Shown: positions 8,149 to 15,609, counted from the stretch's first letter. The stretch is DNA of 21,108 nucleotides from a bacterium UBP1_UBA4783 (GCA_002403075.1 DHHB01000065.1:1-21108), one strand, 5' to 3'. Made by a program: numbers and translations. Notes: generated by a model from the letters alone, not told the origin.

Positions 8149-9459
8149 ATGCGCACGCCCGCCATATCCGCCGCGGCGCTCGCCGCCGTCTGCATCGCCG
8201 CCGCCGCGGCGCCGCTCGCCGCCCGGCAGGGCCTCGAGCGGCCTCGCGAGGGCGGCTTCGAGCTCTTTCTCACGCAGGACTACGGAGAGGACGCCGGAAG
8301 CGTTCTCGCGGCCGGCGTCGCGATCCCGTACCGCCGTCTCGTGTTTTTCCTTCGCGACGGTCGATACGAGGCCCGCTACCGCGTGTACCTCGAGCTCGCC
8401 GACGAACGGGGGAAACGGGTGCGCGGCGAGGTATGGGAGGAATCGGTCGGGGCGGCGGACTTCCGGGAGACCACGTCGAACGCCTCGCTCGCGCGCTCCT
8501 CGCGGCGGTTCGCCGTCGAGCCCGGCGTCTACCGGGCCGTCGCCACGATCGAGGTCGTCGGCACGTCCCGCCGGTTCGTGCGGGAGGAGACCGCGCGGAT
8601 CGTCGGAGGGGAGGGAGGGCGGCTCGAGCTCGGAAACCCCTCGTTCTACGCGATCGACGCGGATTCGCAGGCGGCCGGCCCCGAGGCCGCGGCGCGTTTC
8701 TCCCGCTGTTCGAGGGACAGCGCCTCCGCCGCCGGGGTGGTTCAGGGTTCGGTCTTCGGCAAGGCCGGTTCGTCGGCCCGCGTCCGCTACAGCCTCTACG
8801 TGCCCGCCGGCGGGGCGGGACGGCGGGTCGTGTTCTCGACGCGTGTGCGCGGCGCCTCCGGAACGGTGGTCCGGTACCACCGCGCGGTCCTCGAGGACGT
8901 CGAGCCGGGACCGGAGGTCCTCTGTCTCGATCTCGACATCGACGACTGGCGGATCGGCTACTACACGATCGAGAGCGTCGTCGAAGCTCCCGAAGCCCGT
9001 CTCCGGACGGAGACCGACGGACGTTTTCTCGTTCTCTTCAACGCGGGGCTCCTCGGGGAGCATATCGACGACTGCGCGGCGCTCCTATCGCTCGTGGCGG
9101 GTCCGGACGAGGTCCGGGAGGTCGCCGAGGCGCCGCCCGGGGAGCGCATGCGCGCATGGGCGGCCTTCTGGCGAAAACGCGATCCCACGCCGGCGACCTC
9201 CTCCAACGAGGCGTTCGGGGAGTTTCTCGAGCGGCTCCGGTATACGCTCGAGCACTTTTCCCGGAGCGGTCCCGGTTTTCGGACCGACCGCGGCCGGATC
9301 TACATCGAGAACGGTCCGCCCGACCGGGTCGAGAACCGCTCGGAGCCGGCGGCGCGGAGCTGGGAGCTCTGGTACTACACCGGAAAGGGCGTCGTGTACA
9401 TCTTCGAAGACGCCATCGGAAGCGGCGATTACCGGCTGGTCACGACGAGACTGCTATGA
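8149..9459 (+). CDS. Exported GWxTD domain-containing protein
   Basis: 436 aa. A signal peptide (about 1-26, Ala-rich, AAALAAVCIAAAAAPLAA) predicts export. The middle (about 40-310) is beta-rich with no family I recognise; it includes two strand-rich segments that each end in a Tyr-rich strand (ARYRVYLELA, RVRYSLYVPAG), suggesting repeated Ig-like folds. The C-terminus carries the GWxTD module: a helix with NEAFGEFLERLRYTLEHF, then GFRTD (376-380, Phe replacing the usual Trp), RGRIYIENGPPD (381-392), then WELWYY and a final strand. GWxTD proteins are widespread in FCB-like and candidate phyla but have no established function. The stop overlaps the start of the peptide-binding lipoprotein gene (ATGA), so the two are co-translated. 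The module call is good; any function is open. Confidence 0.85.
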   Translation: MRTPAISAAALAAVCIAAAAAPLAARQGLERPREGGFELFLTQDYGEDAGSVLAAGVAIPYRRLVFFLRDGRYEARYRVYLELADERGKRVRGEVWEESVGAADFRETTSNASLARSSRRFAVEPGVYRAVATIEVVGTSRRFVREETARIVGGEGGRLELGNPSFYAIDADSQAAGPEAAARFSRCSRDSASAAGVVQGSVFGKAGSSARVRYSLYVPAGGAGRRVVFSTRVRGASGTVVRYHRAVLEDVEPGPEVLCLDLDIDDWRIGYYTIESVVEAPEARLRTETDGRFLVLFNAGLLGEHIDDCAALLSLVAGPDEVREVAEAPPGERMRAWAAFWRKRDPTPATSSNEAFGEFLERLRYTLEHFSRSGPGFRTDRGRIYIENGPPDRVENRSEPAARSWELWYYTGKGVVYIFEDAIGSGDYRLVTTRLL

Positions 9460-11024
9460 GCGGCTATCGCGAACAACTGCTCCGCGGCGGCCTCTTCGCG
9501 CTCGCTCTCCCGGCGCTCCTCGCCGTTTCCTGCGGGCGGGAGCGCGGAGCCGACCGGCTGCGTCTTTCGTTTCAAACGGAACCGAGCACCTTCGATCCCG
9601 CGTTTTCCGTCGACGTTTCATCGGGCACCGTCTCCTCGCTCGTTCACGCGACGCTCGTCGCCTTCGACGCCGACGCGCGGATCGTTCCCGGTCTCGCCCG
9701 CCGCTGGGAGGCCGGGGACGGCGCCCGCGAGTATCGCTTCCACCTCGGCGCCGACCGTTTCGCGAACGGGCGGCGCGTGACGGCGGAGGACGTCGTGTAT
9801 TCCTTCCGCAGGCTGCTCGATCCGGCGACGGCGTCCCCGCGCTGGTGGCTGCTCCGCCCGCTGCGGGGAGCGGCGGCGTTTCACGCGGGAGGCCCGTGGA
9901 GCGGCGAGACGGCGAGCGCTCCGGACGATTCGACCGTCGTGATCAGGCTCGAGGCCCCCGTGCCGCATCTTCTCGGACTACTCGCCATGCCGTCGGCGGG
10001 GATCGTGTGCCGGGAGGAGGTCGAGCGGCTCGGGCCCCTCTACGGCCGCGAGCCGTGCGGGAGCGGGCCGTGGCGTCTCGTTTCGTGGCGGGAGGGGGAC
10101 GAGATCGTTCTCGAGCCCAATCCGGGATGGGGCGGCGCCCGGCCCGGCGTCGCGGCGCTCTCCTTCCGCGTCATCCCCGAACAGATGACCCAGATCGCCG
10201 AGTTCGAGGTCGGCTCGCTCGATCTCATCGAGGTGCCGCGGGCCGAGCTCGAGCACTGGCGCGCGGCGGGAGCGGAGCTGCTCTCCCGCGAGGAGCTCCG
10301 CGTCGTGTATATCGGGCTCAATACGAGGCGCCCCCCGCTCGACGATCCGCGCGTGCGGCGCGCCCTCAACCATGCGGTCGACGTCGAAAAGATCGTCGCG
10401 CAGGTGCTCTTCGGAGCGGGGCGCCGCGCGCGCGGCGCGGTGCCGCCGGGGCTGCGGGCGTGGGAGGAATGCGCCGAGCGCTACCCGTACGATCCCGAGA
10501 CGGCGCGGCGGCTCCTCGCCGAGGCAGGCCGCGGGGACGGGTTCCGGCTCGAGATCTGGCAGCGGGAGAATCCCGAGGCCGGACGCATCCTCGAGGCCGT
10601 GCAGGGGTATCTCTCGCGGGTCGGGATAGAGGCGAGGCTCGTGACGAGGGAGTGGAGCGCTTTCAAGGAGGCGATCGACCGGGGCGTGCCGGACGCGTTC
10701 TATATCGACTGGATCGCCGATTATCCGGACGCGGAGAATTTTCTCGCGCCCCTCTTTCATTCCGCGAACGCGGGAGGCGGCGGGAACCGCACCGGATACC
10801 GGAATGCGCGCGTCGATTCGCTGCTGGACGCCGCGGCGACGCTTATGGACGGCGATCGCCGGCGCGAGCACCAGCGCGCGGCCGAGGAGATCGTCTACGG
10901 CGACGCGCCGTGGATATTCCTGTGGTTTCCCGAGCGATACGAGATGACCTCGCCCCGAATGTCGGGGTACGAGATGCCGCTCATATTCAACGGTCAGCGG
11001 TTCCTCGACGTGCGTCTGCGGTGA
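9456..11024 (+). CDS. ABC transporter substrate-binding lipoprotein, oligopeptide/dipeptide family (SBP_bac_5)
   Basis: 522 aa from ATG 9456, which overlaps the previous stop by the ATGA arrangement; longer upstream reading is only the shadow of earlier genes. The N-terminus is a lipoprotein signal (hydrophobic 11-25, then LLAVSC with Cys26 as the lipid-attached residue). The mature part begins LRLSFQTEPSTFDPAF and shows family signatures: the RVTAEDVVYSFRRLLDP segment, CGSGPWRLVSW, the VVYIGLNTRRPPLDDPRVRRALNHAVD block and YIDWIADYPDAENFLAPLF. It should bind peptides in the periplasm and deliver them to the DppB/DppC permeases encoded next. The downstream YkfC-like peptidase makes murein peptides an attractive ligand, but this is inference. 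Confidence 0.92.
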   Translation: MSGYREQLLRGGLFALALPALLAVSCGRERGADRLRLSFQTEPSTFDPAFSVDVSSGTVSSLVHATLVAFDADARIVPGLARRWEAGDGAREYRFHLGADRFANGRRVTAEDVVYSFRRLLDPATASPRWWLLRPLRGAAAFHAGGPWSGETASAPDDSTVVIRLEAPVPHLLGLLAMPSAGIVCREEVERLGPLYGREPCGSGPWRLVSWREGDEIVLEPNPGWGGARPGVAALSFRVIPEQMTQIAEFEVGSLDLIEVPRAELEHWRAAGAELLSREELRVVYIGLNTRRPPLDDPRVRRALNHAVDVEKIVAQVLFGAGRRARGAVPPGLRAWEECAERYPYDPETARRLLAEAGRGDGFRLEIWQRENPEAGRILEAVQGYLSRVGIEARLVTREWSAFKEAIDRGVPDAFYIDWIADYPDAENFLAPLFHSANAGGGGNRTGYRNARVDSLLDAAATLMDGDRRREHQRAAEEIVYGDAPWIFLWFPERYEMTSPRMSGYEMPLIFNGQRFLDVRLR

Positions 11025-11037
11025 GGGGGGTCCGGCG

Positions 11038-11976
11038 GTGTACCGATACGCGCTGCGGCGGCTCGCGCTCCTCGTCCCGATACTCCTCGGCGTCGCGACG
11101 ATCACCTTTCTCCTCATGTACGTCGTTCCCGGGGATCCGGTTCGCGCGATCGCGGGGGAGCGGTACGACGAGGCCACGCTGGAGGCGATGCGCGCCGAGC
11201 TCGGTCTCGACCGGCCGCTTCTCGTGCAATACGCGGACTTTCTCGGCCGCGTCGCGCGCTTCGATCTCGGGCGCTCCTTCGTCACGCGGCGTCCGGTGGC
11301 GGAGGCGATACGGGAGCGTTTTCCGCGCACGGCGCTGCTCGCGGGGAGCGCGATGCTCATCGCGGTGTTCGGCGGAGTCGCGATCGGCGCTCTCGCGGCG
11401 TGGGGCCGCGCGCCGGCGGTCTCCCGGGCGCTCATGGCCGTGTCCCTCGTCGGCGTGTCGATGCCGGTCTTCTGGCTCGGGCTTCTCCTCATCTACGTGT
11501 TCGCCATCGTGCTGCGGATCCTTCCGCCGTCGGGCTTCGGGGGCGGTTCCCCGGCGCACCTCGTGCTGCCGGCGCTCACGCTCTCCTTCGCCTCGATGGC
11601 GACGATCGCCCGCGTGACGCGGTCGGGATTTCTCGACGCGCTCGGCGAGGATTACGTCCGCACGGCGCGCGCGAAGGGGCTCGGCGAGCGCGTCGTGCTC
11701 GTGAAGCACGTGCTCCGCAACGCGCTCATCCCCGTCGTCACGATCGTGGGGACCGATTTCGGGAGCTATCTCAGCGGCTCCGTCCTCACCGAATCGATAT
11801 TCGGATGGCCCGGGCTCGGCCGCTACGTCGTGCAGGCGATCATGAAGCGCGATTTCCCGGTCATTCAGGGCGCGATCCTCTTCATGGCGGTTCTGTTCGT
11901 CCTCGTGAACCTCGCGGTCGACCTGAGCTACGGTCTCATCGATCCGCGGATACGCGCGGGGGGGGGAGAACGATGA
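11038..11976 (+). CDS. dppB: Oligopeptide/dipeptide ABC transporter permease, DppB/OppB family
   Basis: 312 aa from GTG 11038, with a GGGGGGT ribosome-binding site six or so bases upstream. The start (YRYALRRLALLVPILLGVATITFLLMYVVPGDPV) is the DppB/OppB hallmark: one helix, then PGDP, then a periplasmic segment with LGLDRPLLVQYADFLGRV and FDLGRSF. Five further helices follow. The EAA loop (YVRTARAKGLGERVVLVKHVLRNALIPV, about 206-233) contacts the ATPase. The closing LSYGLIDPRIR is also typical. It forms the peptide channel with the DppC partner, whose ATG overlaps this stop (ATGA at 11973-11976). No matching ATPase gene is in this operon. Confidence 0.94.
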   Translation: MYRYALRRLALLVPILLGVATITFLLMYVVPGDPVRAIAGERYDEATLEAMRAELGLDRPLLVQYADFLGRVARFDLGRSFVTRRPVAEAIRERFPRTALLAGSAMLIAVFGGVAIGALAAWGRAPAVSRALMAVSLVGVSMPVFWLGLLLIYVFAIVLRILPPSGFGGGSPAHLVLPALTLSFASMATIARVTRSGFLDALGEDYVRTARAKGLGERVVLVKHVLRNALIPVVTIVGTDFGSYLSGSVLTESIFGWPGLGRYVVQAIMKRDFPVIQGAILFMAVLFVLVNLAVDLSYGLIDPRIRAGGGER

Positions 11977-12827
11977 CCGGAACGGGGCGCGTCGCGCGAA
12001 GGGTTTTGCGGATGCCTGCCGCCGCGGCGGGATGCGCGATGCTCGCCGCCGTCGTCGCCGGCGCGCTGCTCGCCGGCGCCGTCGCGCCGGCGCCTCACGA
12101 CGCCATCGACCTCGACGCGGCGCTGCGGGCGCCCTCGTTCGCGCATCCGTTCGGCACGGACCCCTTCGGACGGGACGTGTTCGCCCGCGTTCTCCACGGC
12201 GCGAGGGTGTCGCTCGGCGTCGGGTTTCTCGCGCGGACGATATCGCTCGTCCTCGGGCTCGTCCTCGGCGCCGTCGCCGGCTACTTCGGGGGGAGGCTCG
12301 ATTCGATCGTCATGCGGCTCGCCGACATCACGTTCGCGTACCCGACGCTGCTGCTGCTCATCGCGATCATCGCGGTCGTCTCTCCCGGGATCGTTTCCCT
12401 CTTCGTGACGCTCGGGGTCGTCGGCTGGGCGTCCGTGGCCCGTCTCGTCCGCGCCCAGGTGCTCTCGGTGAAGGAGCGGGAGTTCGTTCAAGCCGCTCGC
12501 GCCGCCGGCGCCGGCCACGCGGCCCTCATCGTCCGCCACATCCTTCCCGCCTGCCTCGCTCCCGTGCTCGTCGTCTATACGATGGGTCTCGGCATGACGA
12601 TCATGGCGGAGGCCTCGTTGAGCTTTCTCGGTCTCGGCGTTCAGCCGCCCCATCCGAGCTGGGGGGGGATGGTCTCGAGCGGCATCGTTTTCATGCGCAC
12701 GGCCCCGTGGCTCACGATCTTTCCCGGCCTCGCGCTGACGGTCACGGTGTGCGCCCTGAACCTCGTCGGGGACGGCCTGCGCGACGCCCTCGCGCCGCGC
12801 CTCGCGGCCGTCGACAGGAGTCGATGA
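11973..12827 (+). CDS. dppC: Oligopeptide/dipeptide ABC transporter permease, DppC/OppC family
   Basis: 284 aa. ATG 11973 overlaps the DppB stop by four bases. The N-terminal helix is followed by the DppC/OppC signature HPFGTDPFGRDVFARVLHGA (about 53-72). Further helices surround an EAA loop (FVQAARAAGAGHAALIVRHILPACLAPV, about 172-199) and the conserved EASLSFLGLGVQPPHPSWG block. The family normally has six helices and the length fits. It pairs with the upstream permease. The stop (12825-12827) abuts the next ATG. DppD/DppF-type ATPases are missing here and must come from elsewhere in the genome. Confidence 0.94.
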   Translation: MTGTGRVARRVLRMPAAAAGCAMLAAVVAGALLAGAVAPAPHDAIDLDAALRAPSFAHPFGTDPFGRDVFARVLHGARVSLGVGFLARTISLVLGLVLGAVAGYFGGRLDSIVMRLADITFAYPTLLLLIAIIAVVSPGIVSLFVTLGVVGWASVARLVRAQVLSVKEREFVQAARAAGAGHAALIVRHILPACLAPVLVVYTMGLGMTIMAEASLSFLGLGVQPPHPSWGGMVSSGIVFMRTAPWLTIFPGLALTVTVCALNLVGDGLRDALAPRLAAVDRSR

Positions 12828-13895
12828 ATGGAGGATCTCCGGAAACTCGTCGCCGAAGCGATCACGGGCGCCGAGCGGGAGCTCGGACTCGACTGGCGGT
12901 CGAGCTATTCTCATCTCGCCCTCTCCGCAGGCGGAGTCCTCGACGTCGAGCTGAGCCGCGAGGAGGTGCTTCGGGCCGTCTTGGCGCGGCTCGGGGAAAC
13001 GGCGTCCCGGCGCGATGGAGCCGCGGGCGAGACCGTCGTCGGCGTTTTCGGGACGGCTGCGCGGCTGCGGCTTCTCGGCCCGGAGCGGGGCCGCCTTCTC
13101 TGGGCGACGTCCAGCGTCGCCGACGTCCGCCGCGAACCGGCCCATTCGGCCGAGCTCCTCACGCAGCTCGTCATGGGAGAGACCGCGCGTCCGCTCAAGA
13201 CGCACGGAGACTGGCATCTCGTCCGTCTCGCCGACGACTACCACGGCTGGATCCGTTCCTGGTACGTGCGCGACGCGGAAGAGCGGGCTGTCGAATCGTA
13301 CGCCGCCGCGGCGAACGCGATCGTCGACGCCAACGTCGGCTACGTCTACTCGGAGCCCGACTCGCGGAGCATCCCCGTCTCGGAAGTCGTCGCGGGGGTG
13401 CGTCTCGAGGCCGGCGATCCCGAGAGCGGTTTCCGCAGAGTGTCGCTCCCCGGCGGGCGCGCCGGATTCATGCCCGCGCGCGATCTCGCTGCGCCGCCGG
13501 ACGGTCCGCCCGACCGCGGACGGCTCGTGGCTCGCGCCGCGCGATTTCTCGGGATCCCGTACCTCTGGGGAGGCACGAGCGCGAAGGGGTTCGATTGCTC
13601 CGGGCTCGTGAAGCGGGTCTATCTCATGGAAGGGGTATCGCTTCCGCGGGACAGCGACCGGCAGGCGCTTCGCGGAAAGCTCGTGGAACGAGGAGAGATG
13701 TGCCGCGCCGCGCCGGGGGATCTGCTCTTTTTCGGCGAGGGAGGCGCCGTCTCGCACGTGGCGATCCATCTCGGCGCGGGCTCGTTCATTCACGCCTACG
13801 GCGAGGTCCGGATCAACAGCCTGTCGCCCGCCGACGATCGTTACGACGAGAGGCTCGCGCGCATTTTTCTCCACGGCAGATCGGTCATTCCGTGA
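12828..13895 (+). CDS. YkfC-like NlpC/P60 peptidase with SH3b domains (murein peptide gamma-D-glutamyl endopeptidase)
   Basis: 355 aa with no signal peptide, so probably cytoplasmic. An N-terminal segment is followed by a bacterial SH3 domain (about 95-150; SVADVRREPAHSAELLTQL is the characteristic YkfC-type opening), a second SH3-like domain (about 165-225) and a C-terminal NlpC/P60 domain (about 228-355). Catalytic residues are Cys257 in FDCSG, His310 in SHVAIHLG and His322 in FIHAYGE. The spacings (53 and 12) match the Cys-His-His triad I recall for Bacillus YkfC, which splits L-Ala-gamma-D-Glu from diamino-acid-containing murein peptides. An AGGAG site (12816-12820) lies seven bases before the ATG, which follows the DppC stop directly. 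Being co-transcribed with peptide permeases fits breakdown of imported wall peptides. Confidence 0.9.
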   Translation: MEDLRKLVAEAITGAERELGLDWRSSYSHLALSAGGVLDVELSREEVLRAVLARLGETASRRDGAAGETVVGVFGTAARLRLLGPERGRLLWATSSVADVRREPAHSAELLTQLVMGETARPLKTHGDWHLVRLADDYHGWIRSWYVRDAEERAVESYAAAANAIVDANVGYVYSEPDSRSIPVSEVVAGVRLEAGDPESGFRRVSLPGGRAGFMPARDLAAPPDGPPDRGRLVARAARFLGIPYLWGGTSAKGFDCSGLVKRVYLMEGVSLPRDSDRQALRGKLVERGEMCRAAPGDLLFFGEGGAVSHVAIHLGAGSFIHAYGEVRINSLSPADDRYDERLARIFLHGRSVIP

Positions 13896-13967
13896 GCGCG
13901 CCGGCGCCGCGTGGAGGAGGCCGCGGAGGCCGCGTTATGAAAATAAGAAAAATTCGCTAAATAGTAG

Positions 13968-13997
13968 TTGACAAAAATTTTTGAGGTGCCGTATGGT
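13968..13997 (+). promoter_or_regulatory. Strong sigma70-like promoter with A-tract spacer, upstream of the barrel-like gene
   Basis: A perfect TTGACA (13968-13973) is followed after 18 bp by TATGGT (13992-13997). The spacer begins with an A5T5 block (part of the 12-bp palindrome CAAAAATTTTTG, 13972-13983), which is likely bent or easily melted. Predicted transcription start is near 14004. No other gene of suitable orientation lies between this and ATG 14299. Confidence 0.72.
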
Positions 13998-14010
13998 ATG
14001 CCCCAAAAAA

Positions 14011-14044
14011 TGAGAGGGGGTTCGAGGTTCATTGAGAGGGGGTT
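14011..14044 (+). repeat. Direct repeat TGAGAGGGGGTT, two copies, 22-bp period
   Basis: Identical 12-mers at 14011-14022 and 14033-14044 lie just downstream of the predicted transcription start. The 22-bp period is about two helical turns, as for tandem protein-binding sites, but on RNA they could equally be two purine-rich protein-binding elements. No regulator is identifiable. Confidence 0.7.
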
Positions 14045-14298
14045 GGTCAAGAAAGATTTCAGTAACGCGTGTGGCTGACTGGTTTTGATGAGCGGGCTTG
14101 CGGCGACAGCGGCAGGCTCCAACGGTTGTGAGTCTTCGTCGGGAAAGGGGGGACGAGCTAAAGACGCACAAGGCGCCATGTAAGGCGCACGATGCTGGCG
14201 AAACCAAGAAGTTCATCCGCTTTTGGTTTGCGGTCATATAGAGTCAGGAATCCTGTAAGGGTCCTTCCCGAAAGGGAAACTTTAGCAGGGAGGTTGGA

Positions 14299-15531
14299 AT
14301 GAACAAGTTCTTCACGGTCCTTCTTGCCGGTCTGTTCGTGTTCGCCGCGGCGGTCCCCGCGTCGGCGACCGACGCCCGCCTCGCGTCCCTCGCGTTCGGC
14401 GGCAACTACCTCGAAGACGACTACAACATCTTCACGTGGTACGGCACGCTGCCGTCCTACAGCAACATGGTCTGGATCGGCATGCAGGATCTGGAATGGG
14501 ACGAGGGCGACGAGATGTTCTATTACATGGGCGCCTCGTACGGCCTCGGCGAAGAGGGCAAGTACGGAACCCTCGCGATGTTCTACTACGACTACGCCGC
14601 GGGTCTCAACCCGTTCGGCTACGACGGCATGTGGGACGGCGCGGGCCTCTTCGGCTACTGGCTGCCGAGCAAGTTCACCGTGATGTACGGCTACGCCATG
14701 GAGAAGCTTTCTCTCGGCCTCTTCTTCAGCCGCGCCGACGAGATGGCGAAGTACACGGAAGACGAGGAGAGCGACGAGAACAAGTACGCCTACACGACGT
14801 TCGGCGCCGGTATCCGCTTCGACCTCGGCGAAAAGGCGTACATGGACGTCGCCGCCGATCTGAGCCTCGCCTCCTACAAGGACGAGGAGACCATCTACGG
14901 CGACATCAACCAGGACGCCAACAAGATGTACGGCGTCCGCGCCCGCATGTTCTACGAGTGGAACGAGACGATCACCTGGGTGCCCTACTTCAACTTCCGC
15001 ATGTTCGACTTCAACCTGAAGGCGGACGAGGAAGGCTTCGAGTACTACGGCGACAAGGGCATGTTCCTCGATTTCGGCCTCGGCGCCAACATCAAGGTCA
15101 ACGAGGACAACCTCCTTCTCTTCGCGATCGAGCCCTACTCCTACGCGAAGCGCGAGCCGTCCGATCCGCCGTCGGGCGTTTCGGCCGACGTGACCTCCAA
15201 GGTCATGCCGCGCTTCATCCTCGGCCTCGAGAGCGACGTCAAGGATTGGCTCACCTTCCGCGCCGGCGCGTGCAAGGAGCTCGTGAACTATAAGATGGAA
15301 GTCGAGGAGGAAGGCGAGGGCAAGGCGTCCGTCGAGTACACGTACGCCCCCTTCAACTTCTACATGGGTCTCGGATTCCACGTCGGCGACTTCGACATCG
15401 ACCTCGTGCTCAACAACGAAGTCCCGATGCACCTCGGCTACTGGCTGACCGGCTACCAGCCGAGCAACTACTACGAGGGCTACGACAGCGAGCTGCCGAT
15501 CTACATGATCAGCGCGACCTACGGCTTCTAG
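14299..15531 (+). CDS. Secreted beta-rich, acidic protein, probable outer-membrane barrel (family not recognised)
   Basis: 410 aa from ATG 14299, with GGGAGG five bases upstream. A textbook signal peptide (residues 1-23, cut after ASA) leads to a mature protein rich in Tyr, Phe, Gly, Asp and Glu, with alternating polar/hydrophobic segments (TLAMFYYDYAAGL, LSLGLFFSRAD, FGAGIRFDLGEKAYMDVAADL, ITWVPYFNFRMFDFN, FYMGLGFHVGDFDIDL) and a C-terminal YGF ending in Phe, all typical of outer-membrane barrels. The opening, with FGGNYLEDDYNIFTWYG and then SYSNMVWIG, resembles a recurring N-terminal pattern in putative outer-membrane proteins of candidate phyla, as far as I remember. Codons are strongly biased to AAC, AAG, TAC, GAC and GGC. 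That bias, the strong promoter, the long leader and the powerful terminator all suggest very high expression. A porin-like role is likely but unproven. Confidence 0.7.
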   Translation: MNKFFTVLLAGLFVFAAAVPASATDARLASLAFGGNYLEDDYNIFTWYGTLPSYSNMVWIGMQDLEWDEGDEMFYYMGASYGLGEEGKYGTLAMFYYDYAAGLNPFGYDGMWDGAGLFGYWLPSKFTVMYGYAMEKLSLGLFFSRADEMAKYTEDEESDENKYAYTTFGAGIRFDLGEKAYMDVAADLSLASYKDEETIYGDINQDANKMYGVRARMFYEWNETITWVPYFNFRMFDFNLKADEEGFEYYGDKGMFLDFGLGANIKVNEDNLLLFAIEPYSYAKREPSDPPSGVSADVTSKVMPRFILGLESDVKDWLTFRAGACKELVNYKMEVEEEGEGKASVEYTYAPFNFYMGLGFHVGDFDIDLVLNNEVPMHLGYWLTGYQPSNYYEGYDSELPIYMISATYGF

Positions 15532-15553
15532 GCGCGGATCGGCCATTCGAGAG

Positions 15554-15584
15554 AAAAGGGGGGCTTTTCGAAGCCCCCCTTTTT
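15554..15584 (+). terminator. Strong intrinsic terminator of the barrel-like gene
   Basis: A perfect 13-bp stem (left arm 15554-15566, AAAAGGGGGGCTT; right arm 15571-15583) has a TTCG tetraloop (15567-15570). The T run 15580-15584 partly forms the right arm. It starts 22 bp after the stop at 15531. Because the A run on the left pairs with the T run, it may also work from the other strand, but no gene points this way from the right. Confidence 0.93.
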
Positions 15585-15609
15585 CTATCCGGCCCGGTCC
15601 TTGCAAGCT

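Larger units (their letters stand above)
13896..14298 (+). other. 403-bp intergenic region with promoter and structured leader
   Basis: No gene is supported here. The first 40 bases remain GC-rich and include a tandem 9-bp duplication (GGAGGCCGC at 13916-13924 and 13925-13933). From about 13937 the composition turns AT-rich, and a promoter (13968-13997) sits there. The transcribed part, about 295 bases, holds a direct repeat (14011-14044) and hairpins at 14173-14188 (GCGCC/GGCGC, 6-base loop), 14201-14229 (AAACCAA/TTGGTTT, 15-base loop) and 14265-14278 (TTCCC/GGGAA with a GAAA tetraloop). The last lies 9 bases before the ribosome-binding site GGGAGG (14288-14293). I could not match it to c-di-GMP, cobalamin or TPP riboswitch patterns. 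It may regulate or stabilise the mRNA of the barrel-like protein. Confidence 0.6.

Noticed and set aside
8843..11617. Long Arg/Ser-rich + strand frame overlapping the GWxTD, binding-protein and DppB genes
   Set aside because: Out-of-frame shadow with low-complexity Arg/Ser composition; the true frames there carry family motifs, signal peptides and ribosome-binding sites.
13935..14237. 100-codon - strand open frame in the intergenic region
   Set aside because: No ribosome-binding site, no domain, and it conflicts with the promoter and leader signals on the + strand. Kept only as a remote possibility of a decayed gene.
13996..14298. Riboswitch of a known class (c-di-GMP-I, cobalamin, TPP)
   Set aside because: Some short stretches (for example ACGCACAAGGC and GGCGAAACC) look alike, but the conserved elements are not in the right order or pairing, so no class can be claimed.
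14158..15606. 482-codon - strand open frame opposite the barrel-like gene
   Set aside because: Val/Glu/Ala-rich shadow of the strongly codon-biased + strand gene. The end lying in the intergenic region has no domain I can name.
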